Assembly (NCBI GenBank): GCA_949289715.1
Contig: CASEPJ010000123.1
Location: 1-15,351 of the forward strand
Origin: an uncultured Clostridia bacterium
GTDB taxonomy: Bacteria; Bacillota; Clostridia; Christensenellales; CASEPJ01
Direction of reading: 5' to 3'
Length of the DNA stretch: 15,351 bases
Part shown: positions 15,258 through 15,351 of the stretch, one piece after another
How the letters are laid out: each line of letters starts with the position of its first letter
Position numbering within the stretch: the stretch's first letter is position 1
Program-made: the position numbers and the translations under genes
Notes under the pieces: model-generated
The model's database searches: none
Told to the model about the DNA's origin: nothing
Seen by the model: only the letters and a program-made list of their open reading frames with translations

Positions 15258-15351
15258 TTATTTTTTTGTAAGTTTGAAAGAATTAAAATTACAATTACCT
15301 TCGGCAAATTCGATTATTATAAAATGCGCACCCTCACTTAATTGAATATCC
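15258..15351 (-). CDS. C-terminal end of a protein, possibly with a carbohydrate-binding module; cut by the right edge
   Basis: Reading leftward from the edge, one frame is open for 30 codons and stops at TAA (15258-15260); the other two frames stop early. Its end includes LSEGAHFIIIEFAEGNCNF, then NSFKLTKK. The pattern of hydrophobic strand, short turn, G-x-H, alternating hydrophobic strand, then N-F-N-x-F-x-L resembles the final two strands of beta-sandwich carbohydrate-binding modules of the CBM6/35 type, which often end glycoside hydrolases. With 30 residues this is a resemblance, not an assignment. A strong terminator lies 18 bases downstream, which supports a real gene end. The start and most of the gene lie beyond the window. 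Confidence 0.65.
   Translation of the reverse strand, partial: DIQLSEGAHFIIIEFAEGNCNFNSFKLTKK

Overview
The window looks like chromosome of an AT-rich, low-GC Bacillota, most likely an anaerobic clostridial lineage. The grounds are a fused IspH–ribosomal protein S1 gene (a fusion typical of Clostridia), AGGAGG-type ribosome binding sites, sigma-A-like promoters, TTG starts, tRNAs with encoded CCA ends, and the gene neighbourhood FAD oxidoreductase–cmk–plsC–ispH/rpsA. The species cannot be named from the sequence.

Layout. (1) 1-225: a minus-strand tRNA operon read Gly(TCC), Arg(TCT), His(GTG, cut by the left edge), driven by a near-consensus promoter at 280-308. (2) 320-1374: minus-strand rdgB and a YfcE-like phosphodiesterase, overlapping by ATGA. 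(3) 1471-7433: a minus-strand housekeeping group with a strong promoter at 7406-7433, then surE, a BaiN/HI0933-like flavoprotein, cmk, plsC and ispH-rpsA, closed by a hairpin terminator at 1471-1531. (4) 7316-7717: an AT-rich spacer holding that promoter and short repeats. (5) 7718-8533: a minus-strand ZIP metal transporter, divergent from (6) the plus-strand serC-serA pair (8730-10981) for serine synthesis, closed by a perfect hairpin terminator. (7) 11296-14491: a minus-strand set of a TIM-barrel sugar isomerase/epimerase and two paralogous Gfo/Idh/MocA oxidoreductases, which looks like an uncharacterised sugar or polyol module. (8) 14550-15014: a small unknown membrane protein with its own promoter. 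(9) 15202-15351: a strong hairpin terminator and, at the right edge, the last 30 codons of a protein that ends like a carbohydrate-binding beta-sandwich.

Most of the window is core metabolism: nucleotide-pool cleaning, pyrimidine kinase, phospholipid acylation, isoprenoid and ribosomal protein, serine synthesis, and metal uptake. The part most worth following is the right third. There an isomerase and two oxidoreductases of families known to work together on oxidised (keto) sugars lie next to a probable carbohydrate-binding protein. The substrate is not visible, and calling it a pathway is inference. I found no mobile element, CRISPR array, phage gene or defence system.

Several starts were moved from the longest reading frame to the codon with a proper ribosome binding site: ZIP 8533, serC 8730, the two Gfo genes 12357 and 13517, and the membrane protein 15014.
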